Assembly: GCF_003590095.1 (NCBI RefSeq)
Contig: NC_039492.1
Coordinates: forward strand, 9,238,001-9,302,000
Length of the DNA stretch: 64,000 nt
Origin: Trichoplusia ni
Taxonomy: Eukaryota; Arthropoda; Insecta; Lepidoptera; Noctuidae
Reading direction: 5' to 3'
Part shown: in pieces, positions 13,201 to 24,999 of the stretch
Numbering within the stretch: position 1 is the first letter of the stretch
How the letters are laid out: every line of letters starts with the position of its first letter
Notes under the pieces: model-generated
Database searches by the model: none
Told to the model about the DNA's origin: nothing
The model's input: the letters and a program-made list of their open reading frames with translations, nothing else
Program-made: the position numbers and the translations under genes

Positions 13201-16200
13201 GAATCGATGCTTTATACTTTTTTAGAAGTATCGTTACCAAGTACAATTTTATTGTTAGAATCGTTTGTGTGGTCACCCATCGACGGAATTAACAACGCTT
13301 TAAAGATCAACCAAAATGCTTTGATATTATGTACTAAAATACTTACCTATAGGTTTAAATACATTATTAAAATCTCGTAATTGCTATGGAAGTTCCAAAT
13401 CTATATGTATTTTGCAGCTTGATATTCACGACTAAACAATATACTCAGTAGCTCATTTAAATGTGGTTTAAGTTGAAAAGGAAATCGTGGGTTAACACAA
13501 GCCGCTATAGAATATGATAGCATTAACAGCTGTTCATGATAAAATTGTCATAGCTTGAGTATGAATTGTGGAGTAGTTTACGTATTATCTGGATAACACA
13601 GGTATTCAGCAGCTTTTAATTCGAGATGGTATCACCATGTAGGTTGTCGAAATCGGTAGGCAAGGCGTAAATTATAAAACCTGACTGCAAGAGTTCATCG
13701 TGAATATAGATGTTTTAATACTACATAAATATTATCAGCTTTTATTGTAACATCCTACATAAATATTGTTAAATTGTAATTTTTGTTGCATAAACCTGTT
13801 AGTCTCAAATAGTCTCGATCAAAGCCATATCCTACATTCCCCTATTTCATTAGCGTGTGCTATTTGAGATACTTACGGACTGTATTAGTAAAACATTTTT
13901 ATGGCATCATAAAACAACGCTATTCTCTGACAATAAATTTATGTATGTATAGGTACGTTTTCGGGGCCTGCACGGATAGCCGAGTGGTTGAGGTCACCAC
14001 GCCCAAACCCACTGCGCGGAGTGTCGCTTATCCGTGTAAGACAAGCATTTGTGTGATCCACCAATGCTTGTTCCGAGTCTGGGTGTCTTTCTGCACGGAA
14101 TAGATATGTTTGTGAACCCACCCCCTGCGACACTAGGATTAAATTCCTTACAACGGGAGTGCTTTTTAAAAATTGATCGAAAGCCGCTCAATTTTCATTT
14201 TATCAGTATTTGGCTGTTCGTGCCTATCAATACATCCATAATCACATCTTACGCCATAGAGATACGGGCTGTTTATTATTAGCTGCAGACGGGCGATGTT
14301 CTAATAACTGTGGTGCAGGTAATATGTCAGGCAGATACAAAGTGTTGTGACGGTGGTCGCCACTCGCCACTCGACGCTGACGCAACTCACTCGAGCACAG
14401 GAATAGACAGACACCCGCGAGACACCTGACGCGATCACAACAACATAATATACGATCAGCTTGTTACACCTCCCGTTTGATCTAGTCTAGAGAGAGAACG
14501 ATATAAGCCCGAGTATAGGACGCGTCATGTTTATGTTGATGAAAATGTTACAGGTCAGGGCCGTTAATGGAAATTGTATTAAAACGACACTATTCGTATT
14601 CTCCTAAGCATTTAGTAAGTACGGGGCGGTACGCTCACTGTCAATACAATGAATTTCCAATGCTTTCAATTCCAGACGATCAGTGATGATATCTACTAAG
14701 TAATGCAATTGGATATACTTATCACTGGAAGTTTAGTCTAAGCAGTGACACAACTATTGGTTCAGAAGATCAGCAGTTTAACAAATACACAAGTATACCA
14801 ATAGAATCGCATGACACGATTTTGTGTTTCAAGGAGAAACACCGCGTATAATTGGACTTAAATTTGAGGAGACACGAGTCATCCATCCGTCTATTGTCAA
14901 TTATCTTCCAGTATAGCTCCGTCTTTTACGACAACGAATTAAAAGTTGTTTGTGAAAATGTTTACAGCTTAACCGCATGCTGAATCGTGAACGTAAATCC
15001 AAGTGTGGTTTCTATAAATAAGCTGCGCTGTCGAATTAACTTTTTATAGTGCTTTAATGGCCAGAATAAGATGGCTTTCACAAGAAATAGTCATACGTAG
15101 TACATTGCATCATAGACTGGGCTTAAAACTTAACTAATAAATTTGTATCGTACCATGAAGAATTGTGTGTTATCGACCAATAATATTAAACAATACCGGA
15201 TGTTCGGAATTATCTGTTTGTTTAAATAATATCATCCAATGATATACGAAGATCAGATTGAGTATTATGTAACGCATTCTTGAAATACTCGAATAGATCG
15301 CTGTTTGTTACATTTCCTGAACATTGTAAGGAGAAGCAAATATTTCAAGTAATGTTTGTGTTTTTGATTTCTGCAAACGGTTAGTAATGTTTACATAATC
15401 AACTTCATCATGTATGTAGAGTAAACCCGGTAAATTTGCTACTTTCCTTCCGAAAACGCAATCGACGTCAACAACTCGCCGATTCGAAAGTTTCCTACTC
15501 ATTTCGTTCGTTAAAACACTAATTTAAAGTATTAAGTATTAACAATCATAATTATATTACATATTTTTTTATTCATTTTCAAGTTAATAAAAATAAATCT
15601 TAACATTTAAACCGCTAGACCGATTTTCATGAACTTTCTATACGACTGCATTAAAGGTTTTTTCAACTATGTATATTAGACATTCAGGCAGGCGAAGCCG
15701 CGAGCAACAGCCAATATTGAAACTAAAAAACGGTTCATTAAGTACATTTTCGCTTGACAATTGACTGTACAGTGGAACGGGTTTATTAACTTTATGCGTC
15801 GTTAAATGTTGATATCAGTGAAACTGAATGCCTAACAGCTACTAGGATGGAACATATGTAACATTTTTAGTTGTCTTTTATTACTGTTGCAGTGAAAAGA
15901 AAACTTTATAACAATTATAAATATTCAATTACAAAAGCCACTGCAGAAGGGTATACAGGTCGCGGTGTTTAAACTCCTGTTGTAAGTTGTTATCGATACT
16001 AATATATAAAGCCGAAGAGTTTCTTTGTTTGTTTGAACGCGCTAATCTCAGGAGCTACTGGTTCAAATTGAAAAACTATTTTTGTGTTGAATAGACCATT
16101 CATCGAGGAAGGTTTTAGGCTATATACCATCACGCTGCGCCTATTGGGAGCGAAGAAATAATCATAACTTATATCTTCTAACCACGCGGACATAGTCGCG

Positions 16201-19200
16201 GACAACAGCCAGTATACACATATGTATAATGAGCTCTTGGCTAAAGAACAACTGCACAAGTCGATCAATCACAGGTTAAGCTATACCTGATACGATCGGT
16301 CCGAGGATGGGTGAATATCTATGTCAAAACGAGTGCCTTCGTGTTTTGGAAGGCACGTTAAATTGTGGGTTCAATTTTTCCTGGAGGGCGAACAAAAAGA
16401 AAGCGTCAGTGCTATTGTCCCATAAGACAATCCGTTTTTCAGACAAGCATACAGGCTAAAGTGTAGTATGTTGATACAATTCAGTGCCGTACGGAACACT
16501 CACTGTCAATACAATCAATTTCTTATTGTTGTGTTGGCAAAATGCTTAGGCGAATACGCATAGTGTCAAATTTAATCCAATTTTGAATCCGTCGTCGGCA
16601 ATTGTAAATAGCCGAATTGAGGCCCTGTTTTTTCCCCTTTTTTATCTCTCAGTGCGTACGATAATGTAGACAATTTGCTTTCATCTTATGAACATGCGCT
16701 TTCCTATTGATGTGTCTATGTCTAGGCCAAACAGGTTGAATGTCTTTACCACTATTACTTTGGTACTATTGTATTGGTATTTAATTTTGAAGGGGATTTT
16801 TGGTGAGTAAAAAAGATATTATATTTAGTTTATTTTCAGGCGTGATGAGATTGAGGATGTCTAGAAAGGCAACAATGGTAAGAAGAGAGGGAAGCCTTTG
16901 CCCAGATGTGGGATAACATCATTATCATCGGCCTAGCCTTTTCCCAACTATGTTGGGGTCGGCTACCAGTCAAACCGGTTTTAGTTAAGTACCAGTGTTT
17001 CCTTTGCCTTCATGGCAAACGATAGCACTCCCTATTTATATTGAACACCAGCTCCTAATGGTATCTATTTTTAACTGAGAAATATTCTTGACTCTTGTTT
17101 CACAAAGGATCTATGAAAAAAATTTGATAGGTCGTTTCTATGAATAAGGAACCGAAAACATTGTATGCACATACATCAAATTTTCGATTACCATATTCCA
17201 TTTTACTACTATTATTATCACTAAAACAATAACAAATTTAGATTAAATGATGATTAACCAATATTTACTTCACTTAAAAAAGTAAAAATATTTAGCTTGA
17301 TTATATAACTGAGTAGCTGTTATCTGAGTAGGTCAGCGTTATGGAAACCACTGATATCGTTAATTTTAGTAAAAGTCAACAACTCTATTAAAGTCACCGA
17401 GATCGAAAAGTCTGATAACAAACGTGTGTCGATTAATATTGGAATATTGATTCGTAAGAAATAATAGAGTAACGATAGTACCGATTGAGGATATTCATTC
17501 GTGGATAATGCTTGTCCTACGAGGGGATCGACCAGGGACACGTCGGTGGGTTTGGCGTGATGACCTCAACTACTCGGCTATCTAGTCCAGATTTTCGTTA
17601 GCCCCCCTCTCTTACGACTTATTTCATCCTTTTTTTTAAGGAGTTTAATTCTTGTATCGCGAGGGGCTTTACAAACATACGTTAGTATTTTATGTACTCA
17701 TTTTATAATACTCTATTCACTTATTCAGCGTGTGTTAAAATCCATTATGCCTATGACGTTTCGCAGCTGAACTGATTTTAATAAACAACACTTATAAATG
17801 TTTGTATTGATATTACGATTACGTCCCTGCACCTCTTACATTTGGTAACAAACAAATGGAGTCAACAAAACGAGTTCAATCATATTATCAATTAAACCAA
17901 GTGTTATCAAACAAAACCATTGTTATTGGAGTGTTTATTGATTCATTGAATAACAATGCACCTTTTGCAATCTGTCAAGGTGATAAGTACCAATGAAGGC
18001 GAGAGTGCGAATGTGTTGATGAACTAAACGACGTCATATCAATTAAGTAAACGTAGTTACTAACGTCATAACGCATTTTTTTCAAGTGGACACTGTAATT
18101 ACCCAAGCTCTTATCTTTTTAAAACCCAGCTATATCTTATAAGAATCTTTTAATTTAAAATATTAAAGAATAGAAATAAGATTTTATAACCTTGACGAAG
18201 AAATACGTTCTTTCAAACTGCATTTATCTATGTAATAGAAAACTAACATCTATCAAGTTTAAGCTATAGAACAAACAATTGCTCGATGCATCCTGTATAC
18301 CGATGCCATAGACTTCTCACTGTGCATACATACGTGACCTACGTGTGAAACTTACCGGAGATAGTTTGGATGTATGCCGACGGTCTGCATGCTGATGGCC
18401 GCAGTGACGGGCCGGGGCCAGAGGCCACCGAACCTGCCGCACACGGTCCTGCAGACGTCCAAGCTCCCGAATAACAAGCTGGTGTTGTTGTCGCTGAGCT
18501 GGTGGTGCCGCGTGCGTTGACAGCCCTCGTCGGGCACGCATTTGTACATCCATGTTGGCCTAAAAATGGTCAGAATATATTTATCAGTACAAATTACCCA
18601 TGGTAACCTCAAGTTAAGCAAAAAAATTGAAAGACGAAGAGAAATGTTGATCTGTTTCTAAGAAACTAGCTGAACACGCTATAATGCAGATAATTCTTCA
18701 ATTTCGAAAAAACAAACCAGTATAAAGAATAATTAGTCCGGACCTCTAATTAGCCCACCATCATTAGACGTGTTATGGTACCTAATTGGGCTATTATATC
18801 TATCTATTATAAATTTAATTGTAGCACCAGAAAATGTTTCTGAGTAAGAATTAGCACTAGCTGTACAAAATGACGTAGAATACAGACGACGTATTCTACG
18901 TCAGTTAACATAAAAATCTTGACCTACAGCCGACGAATGTGAAAGTTGAATTTATGCAGTAGCTTCGCGGATGTTACTATGAAGACTTGAATTTTTGCAC
19001 GTCAAACAAGGAGTTGTAAAATGGAATTGCTCGTTTACTTAGATTCAAGGTCTCAAACTCTCGGTAATGCTAATTCATGTTGGACCTGTGTCCCCGTGTA
19101 ATCCCGGGAATAGAAAAAGAGATTGTTATAATACTCAAGATTTTATGAAATATCAAAGTGGAATGATGAAGATATGTTTTTAGTAATTTTGTCCGTGATA

Positions 19201-19826
19201 ACTTAAACACAGTTTTAGGGTCGTATACATTTTACCATCAGTTATTAAAGCAATTATAAATATCATTAAGAAAACATAAAATAGTAAATAAAATTCAGTT
19301 TCGTAACTTTGTCTGCATTAATTAAACATGAATGTTTGACTGACATTGTAACACGCATAAGTGCCTTCTAACCTCAGATTAAGAATCATTTTTAATAAAA
19401 AAAATATAATTAAGTGTTATTAATGGTTAGCCTAATAGCTTTGTATAAAAGACCAAAACTTGGGACTTGTCCAAGAGCATTTGATATAACGGTTTACTCA
19501 GATGTATTTCTCGGTATCGCCCGACTAATTTTGGACCCAACCGGTCTCCTTAATCATGAGCTGACGCTGCGGCGGGGTAGGACGCTCCTTATTAAACGCT
19601 TGAGACCACCGTTCTATCAAGTGTTATGAATTCGTATGAATAAGATAAAACCCCTCTAAGTAAGTAAGTAAAGATGCGAACTAAACACAAAACAATACCT
19701 ACTTAGAAAGCAATAATTAGGTACTTACTCGTAAACGTGCGAAATGGTATCCGTAAGTCCATTCTCTTCGATGCAGTGTCCTAGATGAACGGCCACCACG
19801 GCGAGTAGCACCCACCGGCTCGCCAT
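7205..19826 (-). CDS. Secreted GH20 beta-N-acetylglucosaminidase, chitooligosaccharide-degrading type, 9 exons, 608 aa
   Basis: Minus-strand exons in order: 19826-19729, 18559-18356, 10761-10553, 10258-9925, 9788-9647, 9009-8824, 8386-8151, 7887-7652, 7386-7205. All phases agree and the sum is 1827 nt. The enzyme removes terminal GlcNAc from chitin oligosaccharides or glycans outside the cell or in lysosomes. An N-terminal signal peptide (MASRWVLLAVVAVHLGHC) is followed by a Cys-rich segment (YKC, CQRTR, LDVCRTVC, LWPRP), then the GH20 N-domain and the catalytic barrel. Diagnostic motifs are HRGLLLDCSRHF, NIFHWHVTDSHSFP, GNGWQWG, HMGGDEV with the catalytic Asp390-Glu391, DIWYLDHG and RVWPRAAAVGERLW. 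About 608 residues fits insect hexosaminidases (near 600). Group (NAG1, NAG2 or other) is not assigned. The ATG at 19826 is preceded by a good acceptor (cag, exon from 19832), which implies a non-coding first exon upstream. The donor after exon 6 (gag|gtcagg) is non-standard but gives the family-conserved GGDEV....CW. Confidence 0.95.
7411..7575 (+). repeat. tRNA-derived SINE copy in the last hexosaminidase intron
   Basis: It begins cacggataaccgagtggttg (an A-box-like start) and continues with gggacaagcgtttgtgtgat and ccacgaatgcttgttctgag. The same order is seen in the copies at 11892 and 13971. The B-box region is damaged. Confidence 0.65.
8605..8775. repeat. LINE (RTE-like) 3' tail fragment
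   Basis: It contains gatgtttgttcctctgaaag followed by aaaaaccactgaacggattt, the phrase found in 3' tails of common lepidopteran RTE-like elements. Related text occurs near 29040-29120 and 61280-61460. It lies in the intron between hexosaminidase exons 6 and 7. Confidence 0.5.
9475..9565 (+). repeat. Interspersed repeat family A, copy 1
   Basis: The motif order tatcgggattcccggactag, gagtccttaatcat, tggcgcggtagggtcgcaag is shared with 19505-19620 and in part with 22150-22210. The element class is unknown. Confidence 0.45.
10402..10485 (-). repeat. Tail-only copy of the 5S-derived SINE
   Basis: On the minus strand it reads tggtaggtactcagctgaaa, ccggttagactggaagccga, ccccaacatagttgg and aaaaaggctaggccgatga. 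This is the 3' end of the SINE at 52828-53154. The same tail may also belong to a partner LINE. Confidence 0.65.
11183..11428. mobile_element. MITE with 17-bp terminal inverted repeats, TA target site
   Basis: The left end tacagtcaacaacaaaa (11183-11199) is exactly mirrored by ttttgttgttgactgta (11412-11428). A second mirrored block, agaaattcaatact (11227-11240), pairs with agtattgaatttct (11382-11395). Both ends carry a TA, the target-site duplication used by Tc1/mariner elements, so the element proper would be 11185-11426. There is no transposase ORF. It is a non-autonomous element by inference. Confidence 0.75.
11892..12120 (+). repeat. tRNA-derived SINE
   Basis: The A-box-like tacggatagccgagtggttg and B-box-like aattcgatccccgcg are followed by taggacaagtgtttttgtaa and a degraded body. 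Same family as 7411 and 13971. Confidence 0.75.
12490..12870 (+). repeat. LINE-like 3' region
   Basis: It contains ctgggcaagcgcgaatcgga, gttcatgagttacagcatgg, tgacagacagcgg and the end phrase cagaataaatgatttcattt. These are typical of moth non-LTR element tails. A second copy of the end lies at 31075-31165. No reverse transcriptase ORF is present. Confidence 0.6.
13971..14180 (+). repeat. tRNA-derived SINE, best preserved copy
   Basis: It begins cacggatagccgagtggttg, continues aggtcaccacgcccaaaccc and agacaagcatttgtgtgatc, and ends near aaattgatcgaaag. The polymerase III A-box is intact; the B-box region (gtcgcttatccgtg) is mutated. Confidence 0.75.
14555..14685 (-). repeat. MITE-like family B, copy 1
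   Basis: It shares ggcggtacgctcactgtcaa and tacaatgaatttccaat, with actattcgtattctcctaag on the other side, with the copy at 16480-16635 (rearranged orientation) and in part with 21830-22050. No target-site duplication was resolved. Confidence 0.5.
15605..15712 (+). repeat. RTE-like LINE tail fragment
   Basis: It contains accgctagaccgattttcat and ends gcgaagccgcgagcaacagc, the usual end of lepidopteran RTE-like elements. Confidence 0.55.
15990..16215 (+). repeat. RTE-like LINE tail fragment
   Basis: It contains tttgaacgcgctaatctcag, gagctactggttcaaattga and aggttttaggctatatacca, a string repeated widely in moth genomes. It ends near gtcgcggacaacagcc, next to the 5S-SINE fragment at 16228. 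Confidence 0.65.
16228..16385 (+). repeat. 5S-derived SINE, head portion only
   Basis: It aligns with the first about 150 bases of the SINE at 55592: gagctcttggcta, atcacaggttaagctat, aggatgggtga, ggaaggcacgttaaattgtg. The tail is missing. Confidence 0.7.
16480..16635 (+). repeat. MITE-like family B, copy 2
   Basis: It contains actcactgtcaatacaatca, gttggcaaaatgcttaggcg and ggcaattgtaaatagccgaa. It matches 21830-22050 in reverse complement at the ctatttacaatggccg end. Confidence 0.5.
16922..17020 (-). repeat. Tail-only copy of the 5S-derived SINE
   Basis: On the minus strand it reads aaccggtttgactggtagcc, gaccccaacatagttgggaa and aaggctaggccgatgataat. It is directly preceded by the separate LINE tail phrase gggaagcctttgcccagatg at 16890. 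Confidence 0.65.
17495..17592 (-). repeat. tRNA-derived SINE, truncated
   Basis: On the minus strand it reads gactagatagccgagtagtt, gaggtcatcacgccaaaccc and gtcgatcccctcgtaggaca, with recognisable A and B boxes. Same family as 13971. Confidence 0.7.
18871..18903. repeat. Perfect hairpin, 13-bp arms
   Basis: tgacgtagaatac (18871-18883) and its exact reverse complement gtattctacgtca (18891-18903) flank a 7-base loop. Each arm carries a TGACGTA (CRE-like) end. It lies in intron 1 of the hexosaminidase gene. Confidence 0.85.
19505..19625 (+). repeat. Interspersed repeat family A, copy 2
   Basis: It contains tatcgcccgactaattttgg, ctccttaatcatgagctgac and gcggcggggtaggacgctcc, ending in gagaccacc. 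Compare 9475-9565. Confidence 0.5.
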
Positions 19827-21829
19827 CACGAACTGAACAACAAACAAACAGAACAATTGGGTAACGTGCAGGTAACATCTTTGTTCCAAGACTCCATTCA
19901 AGGAGGTTAACAAAACCGTCATTCTTTCCAAGAACGTGCGTACCTGACTTTAGATCTCAATATTGCATTACGTTTAAAAGATTAGTAGGGTTATTGTACT
20001 TTTACTTTGCAGAAGAGGTAACGTTCGATTTTGAACCATATTGCTCCAAAAAGATAGGTTTGATATTATTAGGGGTGTAAAAATTCAAAAATTTCGGCAA
20101 GTTTCTCGAGTTTCAGTAGAGGAATGCATTGGAGACCCTAGGTATCACTTCGAGGAAACTAAGGTAAACTTTCTAAATATATTCCAATTGCTTCCAATGG
20201 ATAAAACGAAATAAACTTTCTTGTTGGTTCAAAAGAATGTTCAAAATTCTAAAATAAATATTGACAAATGTCTTAATTTTAAATACATCAATATGTCGAC
20301 GCATAACTCGCCACATGTCTGTCTATTCCCTGTCCATATTAGTAGATGGTATCGCGTGCTGTGTAACGGAACACAGTCGGATATGACTATAGGTTCCCTC
20401 GGAATAATGCACCACACTTGGACACTTCCGAACACGCAACGCAATGTTTATTTGTTGAGTCACTTGTATTCCAATGTTTTTATAACGATAACACTATTTT
20501 CCAGTTGTCAATAATTCATAACAGTACTTGTTGAAACCGTTTTTGTTTTTTAACAATTTTCTTGCCGCTTTCAATGCGATTTTCGTGGTGCATGCTGAAG
20601 GGGTGGTTCTCTGTCAATTTTGACTCGGACAGCTCTTCATAGAGGAGTCGGCCGAAACCGAAAGCCGTAGCTCCGACGGGGTAAAATAACCGATTACATC
20701 CTTTCCTTGTGTTAGACCACGGGGCATGCATTTCAATCACGTAAACCAGACATCTGGGCGCAATCGTTTTGCTGAATTAATCTCGTGGGGCTAATATGAC
20801 TAGAAATCAGTTTTAAAATACATATGCTATATTTAATAACAAGTACTTAAATACAAATGGACTTACCATTCTAATCTCTTCAAAGTTTGAGCAGCAATTG
20901 AAAACTAGTCAATTGTTTTTCTATTTAAGGTGTTTTGTTAATTGATGATCATTGCTCAATAGATTATAGTAATATGAACAACAGTTTCCACTTAAACTGC
21001 GAATTATCGTAAAGATTTTTCGATAATCAAGAATTAATTGATAATTTCTAGATACTACAATTTCTTTTTTAGGCACCAAATATGCATTCCGTTACTGTAC
21101 AGACTGACCCCTTGTTTGAGACTAAGAGCCCATTCAGATGATGCGACAATTATCATTCAAATTGTAATCCATTGCTGGCAATCATATATCACGTTAGATA
21201 CCCGATTTCAGTGGCTGCACAATGTATTGCAACTTGCATGGTATTCCTCGCATCGTCCAAATGGGCCTTAATCAGGAATTAGGGGGTGCCACATATACGA
21301 AGGGCTTTAAGTATTTAAAGTGCGTGCGAAGTATACGTGTGTATTTTCTCTTTAAATACCGTCTCCAGTATGCAGTACGAAAACCTGGTTAGTTACATAA
21401 ATACAAAATTATAGAGAGAATCAAAGATAAATTAGAGTCGGTTTGGTCCATATTGACATTATGTTAAGCTTGATCAAAGGAAAACTACCTACTTAGATAA
21501 GATTGCAACATCATTTTTTTTTATTCTAATATAAATGCTATTATTATAAGCACAGAGTCGTCAGTTCAATAAATTTTAATTTTAATAAAAACAACTCCTC
21601 GTTCTACGGAAGTTACGTAATAGTTATATTTGTCTCAAAAAGAAAACAAAGACGACGGACAGAGTATTTATTTATAGTTTGGAAAAATAAATGGGTCAAC
21701 AAGAGATATATTACAAGAAAAGTTTTACAAATGCCAGTTGAGTTACTGTCCTCAATTGTTTGGGAATTCATGTCTCATTTTGCTGTTTTTCTTTAGTCAT
21801 AGCCGGTTTGTATGAAATAACTGAACTAG

Positions 21830-22050
21830 GCCCCAATTCTGCTATTTACAATGGCCGATGAATGAAAGAAAATTGGCTTTAAACGACACTTTTCATATCG
21901 TCTTAATTATTTTTCCAACACAATAATTAGAAATTTGATAAGGGACGGTACACTCAAGGTCAATACAATGTATTTCCAATTATTATGTTTAATAATTTCA
22001 AATTTAATCCAATTGCCCGTCATGGGCCATCGTAAATAACCATGACCATG
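21830..22050. repeat. MITE-like family B, copy 3
   Basis: The left ctatttacaatggccgatga and the right atgggccatcgtaaataacc are partly mirrored. Inside lie acggtacactcaaggtcaat and aatttaatccaattg, shared with 16480-16635. It looks like a short inverted-repeat element. Confidence 0.5.
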
Positions 22051-23267
22051 CCATTAATAATAGGTTAAATAAAGCTCATGTGAAAAAAAGCTTCCAGTCA
22101 GAAAATTTCTCAAGAGAAAAAAATGCTTCCTACTCAAAATTGGGAGAATTTGTTAGGTTCACCCCTATTCATCGGGATTGCCCAACTAGTTTCAAACCCA
22201 ACTATGAATAGATGAAAGAAATAAATTATTCCTTACTAAGTGAAAATTGTTAATTTCTATGAGTAATGTAATTAAATTAGTATCTAGCTTTATTTAAAAT
22301 AGTGCAAATGGTGGCGTTGATGTACGCGACATCAAATCTAATCCGCCATCAACCAGTAGTTTTAGTGTTAACGGTCATCAATTATATTTTTTCTTTTTTT
22401 TCAGGCTGAAAACCCGAAATTAAAGCATGTTGATTGATAATTGTTTTGATGAATTCTTTTCTTAGCACAGTCAAGTCTTTTGTTAAAAATGATCTAATTT
22501 ATACGTGTTTTGTTCTTTTGTATCTTTGCCTTAAAATGACAGAAAGATGATCATGATTACCAATCTTAAAAAGTGCTTTAAGTTACAAGTTAAAAATTTA
22601 ACTTTTAAAGTTGAAGATTCTTTCTTCTTATACTTTGAAAATATTTTATACGAGTTATTTGCTTTACTCACTCTATATTTATCTTAAATGTTCGTCTCAA
22701 ATCGACTGACCTTCAACAGTGTGTGCACCTGAGTAAGTAGTGCAATATTAATACCTAAATATTGAGTACTATGTGGCACAATATATGTATTCTAAAACTT
22801 AAACTATTATTAATAATATATGAATATTATATTTCTTGTCAAAAACCAGTCGAAACAATTAAGACATGACTGCTTATATGCGTGTAAATATGCGTGTCTA
22901 TATAACTACCACAAAAACAAATGCGATGAACTTTTAACATTTTATCTGTTTTCTGTGATTTATCGGTACGGAACCCATTGCGCGAGTCCCAAGTGCACTA
23001 GGCACGGTTTTCTAATGTTTATTAATTAACATTAATTTTTATAACGCTTTTTATTACTTTCTGATGTCTGTTTTCAAATTATTTATAAGAGTGATAAATG
23101 AAAAAATAATCGTAAATATCGGGGGTGCTTTTCGGTTTAGTATATACTTATAGATGAAAAATATAGGTATCAAACCTTAACACGGGTTAAAGTTAAAATA
23201 TGTATTTGTAGGTACCTACCATTGAGCTCAACTCTAAATATCACTCATAATGTAAATAATGCCTCTT

Positions 23268-23530
23268 GGTCTAGTTAGTCTTAGGTTTGTGGCAATAACT
23301 TCTATACCGGGGGTCGTGTGTTCGATTCCCACTCAGGACAAATGTTTGTATGACAAGCTCGATCATTTGTTCACTGTTAGGGAATTTATCTATTTTACGT
23401 ACATATGTATTTAGAATTATATAAGTATGCTTATATTAGTTGTCTAGATCTCACAATAACAAGCATTTCTTACTTTGAGACTAGATTTTGTGTGAAAGTT
23501 ATGGAAAAAAGAAAAGAATAAGCTTAGTAA
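23268..23530 (+). repeat. tRNA-related SINE, second family
   Basis: The A-box-like cctcttggtctagttagtct and B-box-like gtgtgttcgattcccactca are followed by ggacaaatgtttgtatgaca, then a body with ataagtatgcttatattagt. This family differs from the cggatagccgagtgg type. Confidence 0.65.
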
Positions 23531-23564
23531 TTAGTATGCGATGTTATTTTATTTATTACTAGCT

Positions 23565-23760
23565 TTTGCCCGCGACTTCGTTCGCGTGGACTCCAGGACA
23601 CATTAGAAACCTCAAAAATAGTAGCCTATGTGTTATTCTGATGCATAAGCTATATTGTGGTAAAGTTTCATTAAAATCCATTCAGTAGTTTTTACGTGAA
23701 AGAGTAACAAACATCCATACATCCATACTTACAAACTTTCGGTCTATAAGTAGGATTTAA
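23565..23760 (+). repeat. RTE-like LINE 3' tail
   Basis: It starts actagcttttgcccgcgact, then tcgttcgcgtgga, attcagtagtttttacgtga and acatccatacatccatactt. This is one of the commonest LINE 3' ends in moths. Confidence 0.7.
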
Positions 23761-24999
23761 TTTAACTAATTATAATATCTACCTATATTACACATACATA
23801 TATAGATAAAGGAGGTAGAGATGTGTAATAAAGTGGGATAAAATTGTCTGTTTAGCATTTTAACTCTAGTTATTTGACAGTAACTTGTAAACAACCAAAC
23901 CGATTAATATTTATGGAGTTTAAGAGGATTAGTTACTAGGTAAAAGTATTTTTCATCAGGGTAGTCAACTCTTAAACATAATAAACCTCGCCTTGTTTTG
24001 TTAACTTGACTCTAAGGTTTAACCTTATAATCAGTGCATTTAATAAAATAGGAATTTATTCATGAAAACTGATAACATAATCTCCTGTATTCAATAAACT
24101 ATGATGACATTTAAATGACTTCATAACAAGGCCGTCGTCCATTACGTAAATTGTTTTCATTGGCTATAAAACAACGAGAGATTTTTATTTATTTTTGAGT
24201 AATTAATAATGCTGATTTATTTAAGTGAACATCCCACTAACCATCTTCCTACATCGCCAAGTGCCGGACAAACTCCAAACACAAAAAAAAAGAATTATCT
24301 TTTGCCGAATTCATATCTGTGACAGGTGATAAGATAATTTTGTCGGAAATGTTGACGTACAAAACTGTCTTAGACCAGTATTTCACTATCTCAATAACAA
24401 ATTAATAATACCGTCTCGTTTATAACTTTTAACTTCTCGACATTGTCACAAAATCCTTTAGAATGATTGCAATCATTAATCTTTCTGTTGTACCCACCCA
24501 TATTTATTTTTAATCTTCAAAGGTTATTGACCTACTAAATATTTAAATAAAATTATTCTAAGTTACTCACTCTTATGGTAATCAAGCGGGCGTTCGCTCC
24601 GAATGAAAGTTGCAAATTATTTCACGGTCAGATAAAGGGTAACCAGTTTTATGGCTAAATACACATAAAAAAACACAGCACTGTCACTTTATTGTATATT
24701 GTTCTAAAGTGCATTATAAAGTTATTTATTACATACATATAAAACTATAACCGCAGTCTCTATTCTCATGTAAAAGCACCAGATGTTACCGACATAACAT
24801 TGTATCAAAACAACACAGTTTCATCGGATCGTTTAAACGTAACTGAAATTCATAGCAGGCAGTTTACAAGCGCGCGATTTTGTTTTACTTTTCGCTGCAA
24901 ACACGAAGCAAACGCAACCACGAGGGACCTAAACCGGACCGCGGTGTTTTTGTCGTTTTATTATTGTGTACTTTATATTTATTTTATTTTCGTGCGATG

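Larger units (their letters stand above)
10762..18355. other. 7.6 kb intron 2 of the hexosaminidase gene, repeat-rich
   Basis: This is the largest intron of the gene. It holds a TA-flanked MITE (11183-11428), tRNA-derived SINEs (11892, 13971, 17495), LINE-like tails (12490-12870, 15605-15712, 15990-16215), two 5S-SINE fragments (16228, 16922) and two copies of a MITE-like repeat (14555, 16480). The joining of exon 2 (phase 2, CG) to exon 3 (G) makes an Arg codon, so no missing exon is required. No other coding sequence is supported. Confidence 0.75.

Noticed and set aside
15308..15502. 64-codon minus-strand frame in the hexosaminidase intron
   Set aside because: No acceptor or donor fits, it has no recognised motif, and exons 2 and 3 join in frame without it.
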